A stretch of DNA of 64,000 nucleotides, from contig JBPOHD010000037.1 in the NCBI GenBank assembly GCA_052035955.1, positions 1 through 64,000 of the forward strand. Direction: 5' to 3'. The notes below the pieces were generated by a model. That model ran no database searches. It saw nothing but the letters and a program-made list of their open reading frames with translations, and had not been told where the DNA came from. Below are positions 8,330-16,472 of the stretch, piece by piece; position 1 is the first letter of the stretch; each line of letters starts with the position of its first letter. The DNA is from JAEUNJ01 sp052035955 (GTDB taxonomy: Bacteria; Pseudomonadota; Gammaproteobacteria; Burkholderiales; Rhodocyclaceae). The translations under genes and the position numbers were made by a program.

Positions 8330-9934
8330 TCAGTCGGCCGGTACGAAGCTGCAGCGCTCGAAATCGGCGCCCTGGGAGAGGAGATCGACGAGCCGCACGA
8401 AGACGGCGCGGTCGGTATACATCTCGATCACCCGGTCCGGGTGATACCAGTTGCGCGGGATGAGCAGGGACGCCGGTTCCTTGATGGCCGGCACCGGCGG
8501 CAGCAGGAAGGCCATGGAGTAGCGTTCCGAGGGCGACACATTGACGCCGGTGGCACGGACGCAGGTGCCGATCGGCCGGCCGGCGAACACCTGGACGCCG
8601 GCGTGGAGACGGTTCTTCTCCTCGAGGATCAGCCAGGTGATGTAGGCGATCTGAAAATGGTCGCTGTCATCGGGCTTGATCGCCAGGAGTTCGCCATGCA
8701 GGACCCGGCTCCCAGCGGCGCCGCGGCGCAGGCGGAAACCGTTCAGGGACTGGTCGCAGATCTCCCAGTTGTCGAGGATGAAACCCAGTTGCGCGGCGCG
8801 CACCTGCAGGGGCTGGGTGGGGTCGAGCTGGTTGCGGAAGGTCCACAGGGAATCCATCTCGGCGCGGGAAAACATGCGCACGTGCTGCGGCTGCTGGAAC
8901 TCGGTCCCGGTGACGAAATAGTGCGATTTCTCGAAACCGTAGGTGACGGGGAGCAGTCCCCGGGCGGCCTTGCGTTCGTAGCGCCGGGGCATCGCGGCCA
9001 GGCACCAGGGCCGGTAGAGCTGGAGCAGCAAGCGGTGGGCCTGGGCGGCCGAACAGTCCTCGCCGAGGCCGAGCTGCAGGGGCGGCGTATCGTGCTTGAG
9101 CTTGCCGATGACCTTCTGGACCTCGGGCCCAAGGGCGGTGGTGTCGAACAGCCGCGCGGAGGGCGTCTCCGACATGTGCTCCACGGGTCGCAGCCCTTCG
9201 TCGTGCATGAGGTCGATGCCGTAGCCTCGCCCCCCTTCCTCCTCGTCCGGGCGGACGATCGACGTCATCGGCGCGAACCGCTTCGCCCAGCGCAGGATCC
9301 AGGCGAATTCCCGCGGGCTGCGGCCGTAGGGGTTGGCCAGGTCGGCAAGCAGGATGGCCGCATAGGCCTGGCCGCAGGTGGAACTGCGCCCGAGGGTGGC
9401 GAGAGGTTCGGTGACCACGGTATTGGCCAGGCCCCACTCGTCGGCGGTGTCGTAGTAGCCATGGAGGTCCAGCCAAAGGCCGGGGGCGACGGTACGGTGG
9501 GCCCGGTAGTGCTCGACGATGGCGAGGCCGGCGTAGAAGATGCAACGGTGGCAGATCAGGGCGAGCTTCTGCTCGATGGCCGGGTCGGCGCCGCCCCGCT
9601 CCGCCACCTGGGCGTAGCTGCGGGCCATGGTCTGCCAGGTGCCGACCACCAGCTTGAAGGGTTCCTCCTCGGTGTCGGCGGGCGGCAGGGGCTTCGCCGC
9701 ATAGCGGGCCGCCACTTCCTCCTGGAGGAAGGCGAGGGAGGAGCGGGCCATCTCCAGCACTTCCAGGTAGCCCGCGGGCGGGGGCGGATTGTGCATCATG
9801 GCCGTCAGCAGCGCGGCCAGGGCCGGATGGGCCCGGGTCACGTCGGTGATCGGCATGGCGGCCACCGCCGCCAGGCAGCGGCGGGTATCCCGCGTATCCG
9901 AAGGCAGGTTGAAGGCGGCGGCGGGGGCGTTCAC
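8330..9934 (-). CDS. PilZ-motif protein, paralogue 1 (probable c-di-GMP-related)
   Basis: This 534-residue soluble protein is paralogous to its upstream neighbour; both share helical N-terminal regions and a C-terminal domain ending GADFER. Near its C-terminal third it has the PilZ-type motif DQSLNGFRL ([D/N]xSxxG). The RxxxR partner that normally precedes it is not conserved at the aligned position, where WTFRNQLDP is found, so c-di-GMP binding may be weak or lost. The GTG start overlaps the previous stop (GTGA), indicating translational coupling. The function is inferred from motifs and no output domain is recognised. Confidence 0.72.
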   Translation of the reverse strand: MNAPAAAFNLPSDTRDTRRCLAAVAAMPITDVTRAHPALAALLTAMMHNPPPPAGYLEVLEMARSSLAFLQEEVAARYAAKPLPPADTEEEPFKLVVGTWQTMARSYAQVAERGGADPAIEQKLALICHRCIFYAGLAIVEHYRAHRTVAPGLWLDLHGYYDTADEWGLANTVVTEPLATLGRSSTCGQAYAAILLADLANPYGRSPREFAWILRWAKRFAPMTSIVRPDEEEGGRGYGIDLMHDEGLRPVEHMSETPSARLFDTTALGPEVQKVIGKLKHDTPPLQLGLGEDCSAAQAHRLLLQLYRPWCLAAMPRRYERKAARGLLPVTYGFEKSHYFVTGTEFQQPQHVRMFSRAEMDSLWTFRNQLDPTQPLQVRAAQLGFILDNWEICDQSLNGFRLRRGAAGSRVLHGELLAIKPDDSDHFQIAYITWLILEEKNRLHAGVQVFAGRPIGTCVRATGVNVSPSERYSMAFLLPPVPAIKEPASLLIPRNWYHPDRVIEMYTDRAVFVRLVDLLSQGADFERCSFVPAD

Positions 9935-11562
9935 GAGACGGCCTTGTACTCCGCCCGCTCGAAATCGGCGCCGCGGTCGAGCAGGCGGACCAGGCGGACC
10001 TGCCGGGCCCGGTCGGTAAACACCTCCACCAGGCCCTCGACGCGGAACCAGCCGGTCGGCAGGATCACCGTCTGCGGCTGCCCCAGGGCGGTGATCGCGG
10101 GCAGCAGGAAGCCGGGGCGATAGGGTTCCCGGACGGCCGTCAGGCCCGTGCTGCGCAGGGCGGCGGGTTCGGCCTGCCCGGCGAAGAACTGGATGCCGGA
10201 ATGGAGCATTCCGTCGCTGCCGGCCATCACCCAGCGAGCCACGCCGAGCAGCAGGGCGCGGGCGTCGGGCGGGCGGACGGCGACCAGCTGCCCGGCCGCG
10301 ACGCGATGTCCCGGCTGGCGCAGGGAACGGGCGATGCGCACCCCGGTGGCGCTCTCGTTGAGCAGGCTCCAGTCCTCGAGGATCTGCCAGGATTCCAGCT
10401 CGAAGCCCTGCTGGATGCTGAAGTTTTCCTCCCGCCGCGTGGAGACCCGGCCGAAGGTGGCGATCTCCTCGCGCTCGATGCGCAACAGGTCGTTGCCGGC
10501 CATCCCGGGCTGCTTGAAGGGCTTGCGGCCCGACAGGTAGTAATGGATGGCGGGCACGTCGCAGACGAATTCGCAGCCGCCGTTGGCCGGGCGCCTGTCC
10601 TGCCGCCGGCCGAGGCCGCCGCGGCACCAGCGCAGGTAGACCTGGTTCAGCAATTCGCCGCAGGCCGGCTGGGTGCAGTCCTCGCCCAGTTGCAGGGAGG
10701 CCGGGGGCTCGCCCTTGTCCAGGCGGACGAGGCGCGCCTTCAGGCTGCGCCGGAGTTCGGTCGGGTCCATCCAGCGGGCGCCGTCGCCGGCCCGGGGCAT
10801 GTAGCCCGCGGGCTGGTCGGAGGCCAGGTCCACGCAGGAGGGGACGGCCTTGGAGTCGGACGGCATGGAATTGCCGACGACGACCTTGCCGGACCAGCGC
10901 CGGATCCAGCGCACCAGCCAGGCCAGCTGCCGGGGGCCCAGCTCGTGGGGGCTGGCCAGGTGCAGCAGCAGGGGGACCGCATAGGCGGCCATCGGCGTCG
11001 TGCTGGCACCCTTGCCCTCGGTTTCCTCGACGCCGATGCCGGTGACCTTCATCTCCTCGGCGCTGCGGAACACGGCGTGGAGCAGGCGCCAGTAGGGCCC
11101 GGCGGGCTGGCGGCCACCGCGGTAGATGTCGAGCAGCTTTGCGCCCAGGGCGCCCAGGGCCCTCTGGGCCGCCAGGGCCTTGCGGCCGGCGTCGGCCCGC
11201 GGCTCCGCCGTCCATGCCTCGATGCAGCGCAGGTAGCCGTCGGCCAGGGCCTGCCAGAGGTTCTGGGTGGCCTCGTAGGACGCCTCCTCGGCCGCCGCCA
11301 GCGGCAGTGGCTTGCCGGCGAAGCGCTTGACGCTCGCCTCCTGGGCGACCAGGACGGATGGATGGAGGGCCTCGAGGATCTCGATGCGCGTCGCCGCCGC
11401 CATCGCGGTGCGGTTCAGCAGGTGGAGCTGGCGCAGGAACTGGACCTGGGCCTGGGGCGCGTTGTTGAGGGGCACGCCCTCCAGCCACTTCCGGCAATGG
11501 ACGGCGTCGGCGAAATCGGGCGGATGGTCGGTCCCGGTGGGAGGAAGCCCGAAGCTGGTCAT
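9931..11562 (-). CDS. PilZ-motif protein, paralogue 2 (probable c-di-GMP-binding)
   Basis: This 543-residue soluble protein carries both PilZ signatures: RVSTR (RxxxR, about residues 372–376) and NESATG ([D/N]xSxxG, about 402–407). These are the residues that bind cyclic di-GMP in PilZ domains. The N-terminal ~370 residues are mostly helical and of unknown family. The start at 11562 has a GGGAGGA ribosome-binding site and overlaps the HIT stop (ATGA). With paralogue 1 it probably forms a receptor pair in one operon behind the HIT gene. The effector process is unknown. Confidence 0.75.
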   Translation of the reverse strand: MTSFGLPPTGTDHPPDFADAVHCRKWLEGVPLNNAPQAQVQFLRQLHLLNRTAMAAATRIEILEALHPSVLVAQEASVKRFAGKPLPLAAAEEASYEATQNLWQALADGYLRCIEAWTAEPRADAGRKALAAQRALGALGAKLLDIYRGGRQPAGPYWRLLHAVFRSAEEMKVTGIGVEETEGKGASTTPMAAYAVPLLLHLASPHELGPRQLAWLVRWIRRWSGKVVVGNSMPSDSKAVPSCVDLASDQPAGYMPRAGDGARWMDPTELRRSLKARLVRLDKGEPPASLQLGEDCTQPACGELLNQVYLRWCRGGLGRRQDRRPANGGCEFVCDVPAIHYYLSGRKPFKQPGMAGNDLLRIEREEIATFGRVSTRREENFSIQQGFELESWQILEDWSLLNESATGVRIARSLRQPGHRVAAGQLVAVRPPDARALLLGVARWVMAGSDGMLHSGIQFFAGQAEPAALRSTGLTAVREPYRPGFLLPAITALGQPQTVILPTGWFRVEGLVEVFTDRARQVRLVRLLDRGADFERAEYKAVS

Positions 11563-11999
11563 GCGAAGGTTCCTCCCTGCTCTTCGGCGAGGTTCTGGAC
11601 GATGGCGTCGTGCAGGGCCGCGATGGCCGGCGCCGGCCGCCCCGTCGGCGCCGGCCGACGCTCGGGCGCCCAGACCGCGTCGGGAAAGTTCCGGTCGTCC
11701 CGCCAGCGCGGTATGACGTGCCAATGCAGGTGGGGCACCTGGTTGCCCAGGCTGGCGACGTTCACCTTGTCGGGCCCGACCACGGCGCGCAGGGCCGCCT
11801 CGGTGGCAAAGACCACGGCCATCAGGTGGCGACGGTCGTGGAGATCGAGGTCCGTCATCTCGGCCACGTGGGCACGCCAGATCACGCGGCAATAGCCGGG
11901 ATAGTCCAGAGCCTCCCGGCCGCCGACGCGCACGACACGGCAGGAACCGTCCTGCCAGACAATCTCACCGCCGGGATCCCGGCACAGAAGGCAATCCAT
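11559..11999 (-). CDS. HIT-family nucleotide-binding protein
   Basis: This 146-residue protein has the histidine-triad motif HLHWHVIPR (His-x-His-x-His) near residue 95. HIT proteins hydrolyse or transfer nucleotidyl groups, commonly acting on AMP-linked or dinucleotide substrates. The N-terminal CLLCRD resembles a zinc or thiol pair seen in some HIT proteins. The start at 11999 (MDCLLC) has GGGAA six bases upstream; an ATG two codons earlier is possible. It is translationally coupled to the two PilZ-motif proteins downstream, so a link to nucleotide signalling is conceivable but unproven. Confidence 0.88.
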   Translation of the reverse strand: MDCLLCRDPGGEIVWQDGSCRVVRVGGREALDYPGYCRVIWRAHVAEMTDLDLHDRRHLMAVVFATEAALRAVVGPDKVNVASLGNQVPHLHWHVIPRWRDDRNFPDAVWAPERRPAPTGRPAPAIAALHDAIVQNLAEEQGGTFA

Positions 12000-12123
12000 A
12001 AGCATTTCCCGACCCGCCGCCGCCCGGACTTCGGACCCGCCCGGCCGGCTCACCTGTCAATCCGGGAAGAATAGATCGAAACGCCCGAAATATATGGAAA
12101 AAAATCACGTCCGGAAACGCGGA

Positions 12124-13356
12124 TCAGGGTGCTTTTCCCCTGCCATGGGCGACGGGTCGCGGGTCGGCGAGGACTCGGGTGGGCGACGAGAAGGGCGCCA
12201 GCCGCTCGAGGAGGTCCAGCAATTCGAGCACCGGGGAATTGCGGAAGAAGATGGCCCGCGGTGTTTCCATCCAGATCCGGTCGGCAAAGGCATAGATCTC
12301 GTAAGGGGTATCGCCGATGCCGTCCCCATCGCGGTCGAAGCCCTGGTAGTCGTCCCAGTAGTTGCCTTCCCAGACGTTGGCCGAGGCGACGCCGGCGGCG
12401 CTGACCGCCACCTGGGTCAGGTTGTTCTCGAAGCGGTTTCCGATGACCCGGTGGCCGCCCTTCTCGCCATAGAAGGACATTCCGGTGAAGTTGTGGGCGA
12501 AGCGGTTGCCGCGCACGGTGATCACCCGCTCGTCGTTGAGGGGTGCATTGGCCTGCAGGCCGACGGCGCAATGGAGGATGGTGTTCCCCTCCACCAGTCC
12601 CTCGCCGCTGTCCTTGAAGGCGATGCAGGCGCCGCCGCCGTCGAGGGCATGGGCCAGGCGGTTGCGGCGGATGACGACGTCCGGCGAGTAGAGGACGACG
12701 ATGCCGGTGCCGGTCTCCGCGATGTCGTTGCCCTCGACCACGGTGCGCGGCGAGAAGACCAGGTGCAGGGCATAGCGGGCGTCGCGCAGGCGGTTGCCGG
12801 CAATCACGTTGTCGGGCGAGTTGGCGAAGGTGAGGTCGCGGGCCCGCGCGAAGTCGTTGCCCTCCACCCGGTTGCGGGTGCTGTTCCAGACGCGTATCGC
12901 GTCGCCCCGCTCGCCCAGGGGCGCCGGCCGCCCGGCCACCCGGTTGCCGCTCACCCGGCTGCGCCGGACCTGGCGGAGGTGGATGCCGAACAGCACGTCG
13001 TCGATGACATTGCCCTCGATGGTCTGGTCGTCGCCCTCCACGATGATGCCCGCATCGATGCTGTCATGGGAGTCGCCCGAGCCGGCGATGGCGAGTCCGC
13101 GGACCGTGCTGCCGCTCGCCCGGACATGGAGCACGGTGCCGTGGTGGGTCCCCTCGAGGCGCGCCCGTCCGCCGCCGTCGAGCACCATGGGCCGGTCCAT
13201 GATCGCCGGACCGCGGTAGCGGCCGGGGGCGAGTTTCAGGACGCCGCCGGCCGGGGTGGCGTCGATGAGGAGCTGGAGCGGAAGGGGTTCGCCGTCGGTC
13301 GCCCGGGCGGGAAGCAATGCCAGGACGAGCCACGCCATGAGCAGCGCGGTTCTCAT
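12124..13356 (-). CDS. NosD-like right-handed beta-helix protein
   Basis: This 410-residue exported protein has a signal peptide (MRTALLMAWLVLALLPARAT) followed by many ~22-residue parallel beta-helix rungs with repeated N-x-I/V-x-G-N patterns (such as TIEGNVID, RVSGNRVAG, VVEGNDIAE). This is the NosD/CASH fold. A calcium-type DRDGDGIGD element and the block EGNYWDDYQGFD, both typical of NosD proteins, occur near residue 330. In denitrifiers NosD helps deliver copper to nitrous oxide reductase, but no nosZ, nosF or nosY is adjacent here. A weak hairpin with a T-run follows at about 12096–12124. Confidence 0.8.
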   Translation of the reverse strand: MRTALLMAWLVLALLPARATDGEPLPLQLLIDATPAGGVLKLAPGRYRGPAIMDRPMVLDGGGRARLEGTHHGTVLHVRASGSTVRGLAIAGSGDSHDSIDAGIIVEGDDQTIEGNVIDDVLFGIHLRQVRRSRVSGNRVAGRPAPLGERGDAIRVWNSTRNRVEGNDFARARDLTFANSPDNVIAGNRLRDARYALHLVFSPRTVVEGNDIAETGTGIVVLYSPDVVIRRNRLAHALDGGGACIAFKDSGEGLVEGNTILHCAVGLQANAPLNDERVITVRGNRFAHNFTGMSFYGEKGGHRVIGNRFENNLTQVAVSAAGVASANVWEGNYWDDYQGFDRDGDGIGDTPYEIYAFADRIWMETPRAIFFRNSPVLELLDLLERLAPFSSPTRVLADPRPVAHGRGKAP

Positions 13357-13439
13357 CGCGCCATTCTCGCCGGACCGGCGGCTCATGGCCTTGGCCTGGG
13401 TCAATAACGACGGGTATCTCGACGGGCCACAGGCCCGGG

Positions 13440-14219
13440 TCAGGCGGTCGGCGTGCCGGAGAGGGGACGGCCTTCCCGGAACATCACCAGGGTGCCGGGG
13501 GCGATGGCGGTCCAGTCCTCGTTGTCCGTCAGGGGCACCGTGGCGACTACGGCGACCCGGTCCTCGGCGGCCGTCAGCTCGCGGAAATCGACGCTGAGGT
13601 CCTGGTCCTTCAGGTGGGCGACGGCGAAGGGGGCCTGGCGCACCACGTAGGAGAGGCGGCTCGAGCAGTGGGCAATCAGGCAGTCGCCGTTGGAGAGCAG
13701 GAAATTGAATTCCCCGTGGCGTGCGATCTGCCGCACCGGCGCCTCCAGGAAGGCGAACAGGGCGGCTGGGCTCGGCGGCCGGGTGAAACTGGCCTTCAGG
13801 GCCTGCATGAGCGTACAGAACGCCCGCTCGCTGTCCGTGTCGCCCACCGGCGTGAAACTGCCGTCCAGGGGCGGCGCGAAGTCCTTCAGGTTGCCGTTGT
13901 GGGCGAACACCCAGTACCGGCCCCAGAGTTCCCGCTGGAAGGGATGGGTGTTCTCCAGGGCGACCCGCCCCTGGGTCGCCTTGCGGATGTGGGCGATGAC
14001 GTGCTTGGAGCGGATCGGGTAGCGCCGCACCAGGTCGGCCACCGGCGATTCCGCCGAGGGCTGCGGATCCAGGAAGAGGCGGACGCCGCGCTCCTCGAAG
14101 AAGGCGATTCCCCAGCCGTCGGTGTGGACGTCGGTGAGGCCCCCGCGGCTGCGGAAGCCCTCGAAGGAGAAGCAGATGTCGGTCGGCGTATTGCCGTTCA
14201 TGGCCAGCAACTGGCACAC
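13440..14219 (-). CDS. Class II glutamine amidotransferase (YafJ-type)
   Basis: This 259-residue protein is a stand-alone class II (Ntn-type) glutaminase domain. The GTG start at 14219 places the catalytic cysteine at position 2 (MCQLLAMN), as the mechanism requires after Met removal, and AGGAA sits seven bases upstream. Further matches to the YafJ group are FSFEGFRSRGG, TDGWGIAFF, HIRKATQG and WVFAHNGNL. YafJ-like proteins release ammonia from glutamine, but their acceptor is unknown. The next gene upstream is an unrecognised membrane-anchored protein 11 bases away. Confidence 0.9.
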   Translation of the reverse strand: MCQLLAMNGNTPTDICFSFEGFRSRGGLTDVHTDGWGIAFFEERGVRLFLDPQPSAESPVADLVRRYPIRSKHVIAHIRKATQGRVALENTHPFQRELWGRYWVFAHNGNLKDFAPPLDGSFTPVGDTDSERAFCTLMQALKASFTRPPSPAALFAFLEAPVRQIARHGEFNFLLSNGDCLIAHCSSRLSYVVRQAPFAVAHLKDQDLSVDFRELTAAEDRVAVVATVPLTDNEDWTAIAPGTLVMFREGRPLSGTPTA

Positions 14220-14230
14220 GGGCGGGATTC

Positions 14231-14821
14231 CTAGCGCGCCGCCGGAAGGCCCATCAGGTGGGCCCATTCCCGCGGATGGCTGATCCCGGCCGGGGGCGGC
14301 AGGCGCTTGCGCTTCCCCATGCCGCCGGGAATGGCTTCCATCGGCGGCTTCTCGTCCATCACCGGCGCCGGCGGCGCCGAACCCGTATGGGGCGCGTGGC
14401 AGCCGGGCAGGCGGCCGTCGGCCTCCCGCTCCGGCAAAGGCCAGCCCACGCCGGCGCAGAAGGAATGGATGGTGGCGCAGCCCTCCCCGTCGGCGGCGCA
14501 GAGCCAGAGTTCCCATTGGGCGTTGGCCCGCACCACCACGGGAGCCCCGGCGGCCGGCACGAAATCGGTGCCGGACAGGAAGTAGAGCCCCCTTTCGGTC
14601 TTCACGACGGCATAGGCCACCCGCCGGTGGTCCTTCACCTCCACCGGCGTCGCCGTCTGGACCGGCGATTGGAGGGCCACCGGGCGCAGCCAGCGCCAGA
14701 CGGGGCCGTAATGCATGCGCTGGCTGCCCATGAATGCGAAGGCGGCGCCGACCGCCGCGCAGGCGGCCAGGATGGCGAACAGCCAGCGGATGGGGGCCTT
14801 GTCGATCTTCGTCCCGCTCAC
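14231..14821 (-). CDS. Membrane-anchored hypothetical protein
   Basis: This 196-residue protein has one N-terminal transmembrane segment (about residues 12–32), so the rest is probably periplasmic. That part contains four cysteines (WLCAADGEGC, SFCAGVG and GRLPGCH) that could form disulfides. The C-terminus is rich in Pro and basic residues. It sits between YjbQ and the glutamine amidotransferase on the same strand with gaps of 10 to 15 bases, suggesting one operon. No family is recognised. Confidence 0.6.
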   Translation of the reverse strand: MSGTKIDKAPIRWLFAILAACAAVGAAFAFMGSQRMHYGPVWRWLRPVALQSPVQTATPVEVKDHRRVAYAVVKTERGLYFLSGTDFVPAAGAPVVVRANAQWELWLCAADGEGCATIHSFCAGVGWPLPEREADGRLPGCHAPHTGSAPPAPVMDEKPPMEAIPGGMGKRKRLPPPAGISHPREWAHLMGLPAAR

Positions 14822-14834
14822 GAGTGCATCTCCC

Positions 14835-15254
14835 TCATTCGCCGATCAGGTGCAGCACGACTTCGCGCCGGTGGCCGTGGCTGCGATGTTCCCAAAGAAA
14901 AGCCCCCTGCCAGGTGCCGAGGACGGGCCTGCCGCCCGCCACCGGAATCGAGAGCTGGGTCTGGGTCAGGGCCGCCCGGACATGGGCCGGCATGTCGTCG
15001 GGGCCCTCGGTGCTGTGCTCGAACAGGGGATCGCCGTCCCTCACCAGCCTGGCGAAGAAACGCTCCAGGTCGCCGCGCACGTCCGGGTCGGCGTTCTCCT
15101 GGATCAGCAGCGATGCCGAGGTATGGCGGCAGAAGACGGTCAGCAGGCCGTTGCGGATGCCCGTTCCGGCCACGAAGGTTTCCAGGGCCGGGGTGAATTC
15201 GACGAGGCCGCGGCCGCGGGTCGGCAGGACGAGGGTTTCGCTGGCTTGACGCAT
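14835..15254 (-). CDS. yjbQ: YjbQ/UPF0047 family protein
   Basis: This 139-residue protein has the family's usual length and signature blocks GLLTVFCRHTSASLLIQEN, DPDVRGDLERFF and LGTWQGAFLWEHR. YjbQ proteins form trimers with a conserved His/Cys/Glu site and have been reported to have thiamine-phosphate synthase activity in vitro; the cellular role is unsettled. The start at 15254 gives a length like E. coli YjbQ; in-frame ATGs a few codons upstream are possible. It is divergent from the gene at 15305. Confidence 0.88.
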   Translation of the reverse strand: MRQASETLVLPTRGRGLVEFTPALETFVAGTGIRNGLLTVFCRHTSASLLIQENADPDVRGDLERFFARLVRDGDPLFEHSTEGPDDMPAHVRAALTQTQLSIPVAGGRPVLGTWQGAFLWEHRSHGHRREVVLHLIGE

Positions 15255-15304
15255 GGCGCGCATTCTCGCACGATGGCCCACGCCCCCTCACCGCCCCCCT
15301 CCCC

Positions 15305-15646
15305 ATGTTCCGCCTGCCCGAATCCCTCGCCGCCTGGAATGCCCCGGACTTCGGCGATGTCCTGCGGCGGGAACTCGAACGGGGCGCCATCGCCCACCTG
15401 CCGCTGCAGGCCGGCCTGTCGGCGAGCAGCGTCGCCCTGGAGGAGGATTGCCGGGTGATGTTTCTCCGTGCCGAAGAGGCCGGGCCGGCGTTGCGGGTGC
15501 GGGTCGGCGTCTTCTACGCCGGCCTCGTGGCCGGCTGCAACTGCGCCGACGACCCGACCCCCGTCGTTCCCCAGCCGGAATACTGCGAGGTCGAGATCCT
15601 CATCGACCGGGCCACGGGCGAAGCGCGGGCGACGCTGGCCGACTAG
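15305..15646 (+). CDS. Conserved hypothetical protein (113 aa)
   Basis: This 113-residue soluble acidic protein starts MFRLPESLAAWNAPDFGDV and contains a run CNCADDP around residue 79. It looks like a small alpha/beta domain with a conserved pattern VFYAGLVAGCNCADDP, plausible for a metal or nucleotide site, but I cannot name a family. It is divergent from yjbQ with a gap of 50 bases, so they may share a promoter region. Confidence 0.6.
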   Translation: MFRLPESLAAWNAPDFGDVLRRELERGAIAHLPLQAGLSASSVALEEDCRVMFLRAEEAGPALRVRVGVFYAGLVAGCNCADDPTPVVPQPEYCEVEILIDRATGEARATLAD

Positions 15647-15752
15647 CCGCCGGCCGCTCCCGCCGCGGGGGTCCGCCGGGCCGCAGCTACCCCCGGTCCC
15701 GGTCGCCGCGCGCACCGACCGGGACCCTTCGCGAACATCGTCGCCCGTCGCG

Positions 15753-15794
15753 TTGACACCGGCTGCAATCTTAATGATAATGGTTCTCATTATT
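15753..15794 (+). promoter_or_regulatory. Fur-controlled sigma-70 promoter of the iron operon
   Basis: TTGACA at 15753–15758 and GATAAT at 15776–15781 are separated by 17 bases, a near-consensus sigma-70 promoter. The 19-bp sequence at 15776–15794, GATAATGGTTCTCATTATT, matches the Fur box consensus and overlaps the -10 element. Fe(II)-Fur binding would block RNA polymerase, so the operon starting at 15905 should be expressed in iron starvation. The leader is about 115 bases and ends with an AGGAGTT ribosome-binding site. Confidence 0.88.
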
Positions 15795-15904
15795 GGATCG
15801 ATGCAAAGGAAGGGTTTTGCGCGATCCAGGCAAGCCAGCCTCGAAACGCGCGCGTCCAGGGCAAGCCAGCCATCCCGACCTTGCTGACTTGACAGGAGTT
15901 ATCC

Positions 15905-16471
15905 ATGCGCCCGACCTTCCGCGACACCGTCGCCGCCACCGCCCTGGCGGCCTTCCTGGCCCAGGCCACCCTTCCCGCCCGCGCCGCCGAAGTCCCCATC
16001 GGGGCGCCCCAGAACGTGGCCGGGCTGGAGGTCGCCGCCGTCTACCTGCAGCCGATCGACATGGAGCCGGAAGGCCACATGAGGAAGGCGGCGGAGACCG
16101 ACATCCACCTGGAAGCGGACATCCACGCCCTGGCCAACAACCCCAACGGCTTCCCCGAGGGTTCCTGGGTGCCCTTCCTGCTGATCAGGTACGAACTGAC
16201 CAAGGCCGGCAGCGGCGAAACGATCAGGGGCGACATGATGCCGATGGTCGCCTCCGACGGTCCCCACTATGGCGACAACGTGAAGCTCAAGGGCCCGGGC
16301 AGGTACAGGCTCAAGTTCATCGTCCATCCGCCCAACGCGAAGGAGAACCCGGCCGGCAACGCCTTCGGCCGCCATACCGACCGCGCCACCGGTGTCCGCC
16401 CCTGGTTCAAGCCCTTCGAAACCGAGTGGGAATTCACCTACGCCGGCATCGGCAAGAAGGGCGGGTACTGA
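15905..16471 (+). CDS. P19/FtrA/Tp34-type periplasmic iron-binding protein
   Basis: This 188-residue exported protein (signal peptide to about residue 27) belongs to the P19/Tp34/FetP family. The block YLQPIDMEPEGHM contains the Glu and Met of the family's metal site, and HL, PHYG and FGRHTD supply candidate His ligands. In Campylobacter, Bordetella (FtrA) and E. coli (FetP) these proteins bind copper and iron and act with an FTR1 permease in ferrous iron uptake. It is the first gene of the operon, directly behind the Fur-controlled promoter. Confidence 0.9.
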   Translation: MRPTFRDTVAATALAAFLAQATLPARAAEVPIGAPQNVAGLEVAAVYLQPIDMEPEGHMRKAAETDIHLEADIHALANNPNGFPEGSWVPFLLIRYELTKAGSGETIRGDMMPMVASDGPHYGDNVKLKGPGRYRLKFIVHPPNAKENPAGNAFGRHTDRATGVRPWFKPFETEWEFTYAGIGKKGGY

Positions 16472-16472
16472 G

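Noticed and set aside
8330..11497. A 1055-codon continuous minus-strand frame spanning both PilZ-motif genes
   Set aside because: The upstream half is in a different frame from paralogue 2. The real coding in this frame starts at the GTG at 9934, where it overlaps the paralogue 2 stop. Reading the two as one protein would be wrong.
12096..12124. Terminator after the NosD-like gene
   Set aside because: There is a T-run on the minus strand but only a 4-bp stem. It is noted in the gene entry and not called.
12124..14217. A 697-codon frame joining the NosD-like and amidotransferase regions
   Set aside because: The first 290 codons are a shadow of the amidotransferase gene. The signal peptide at 13356 marks the true start of NosD.
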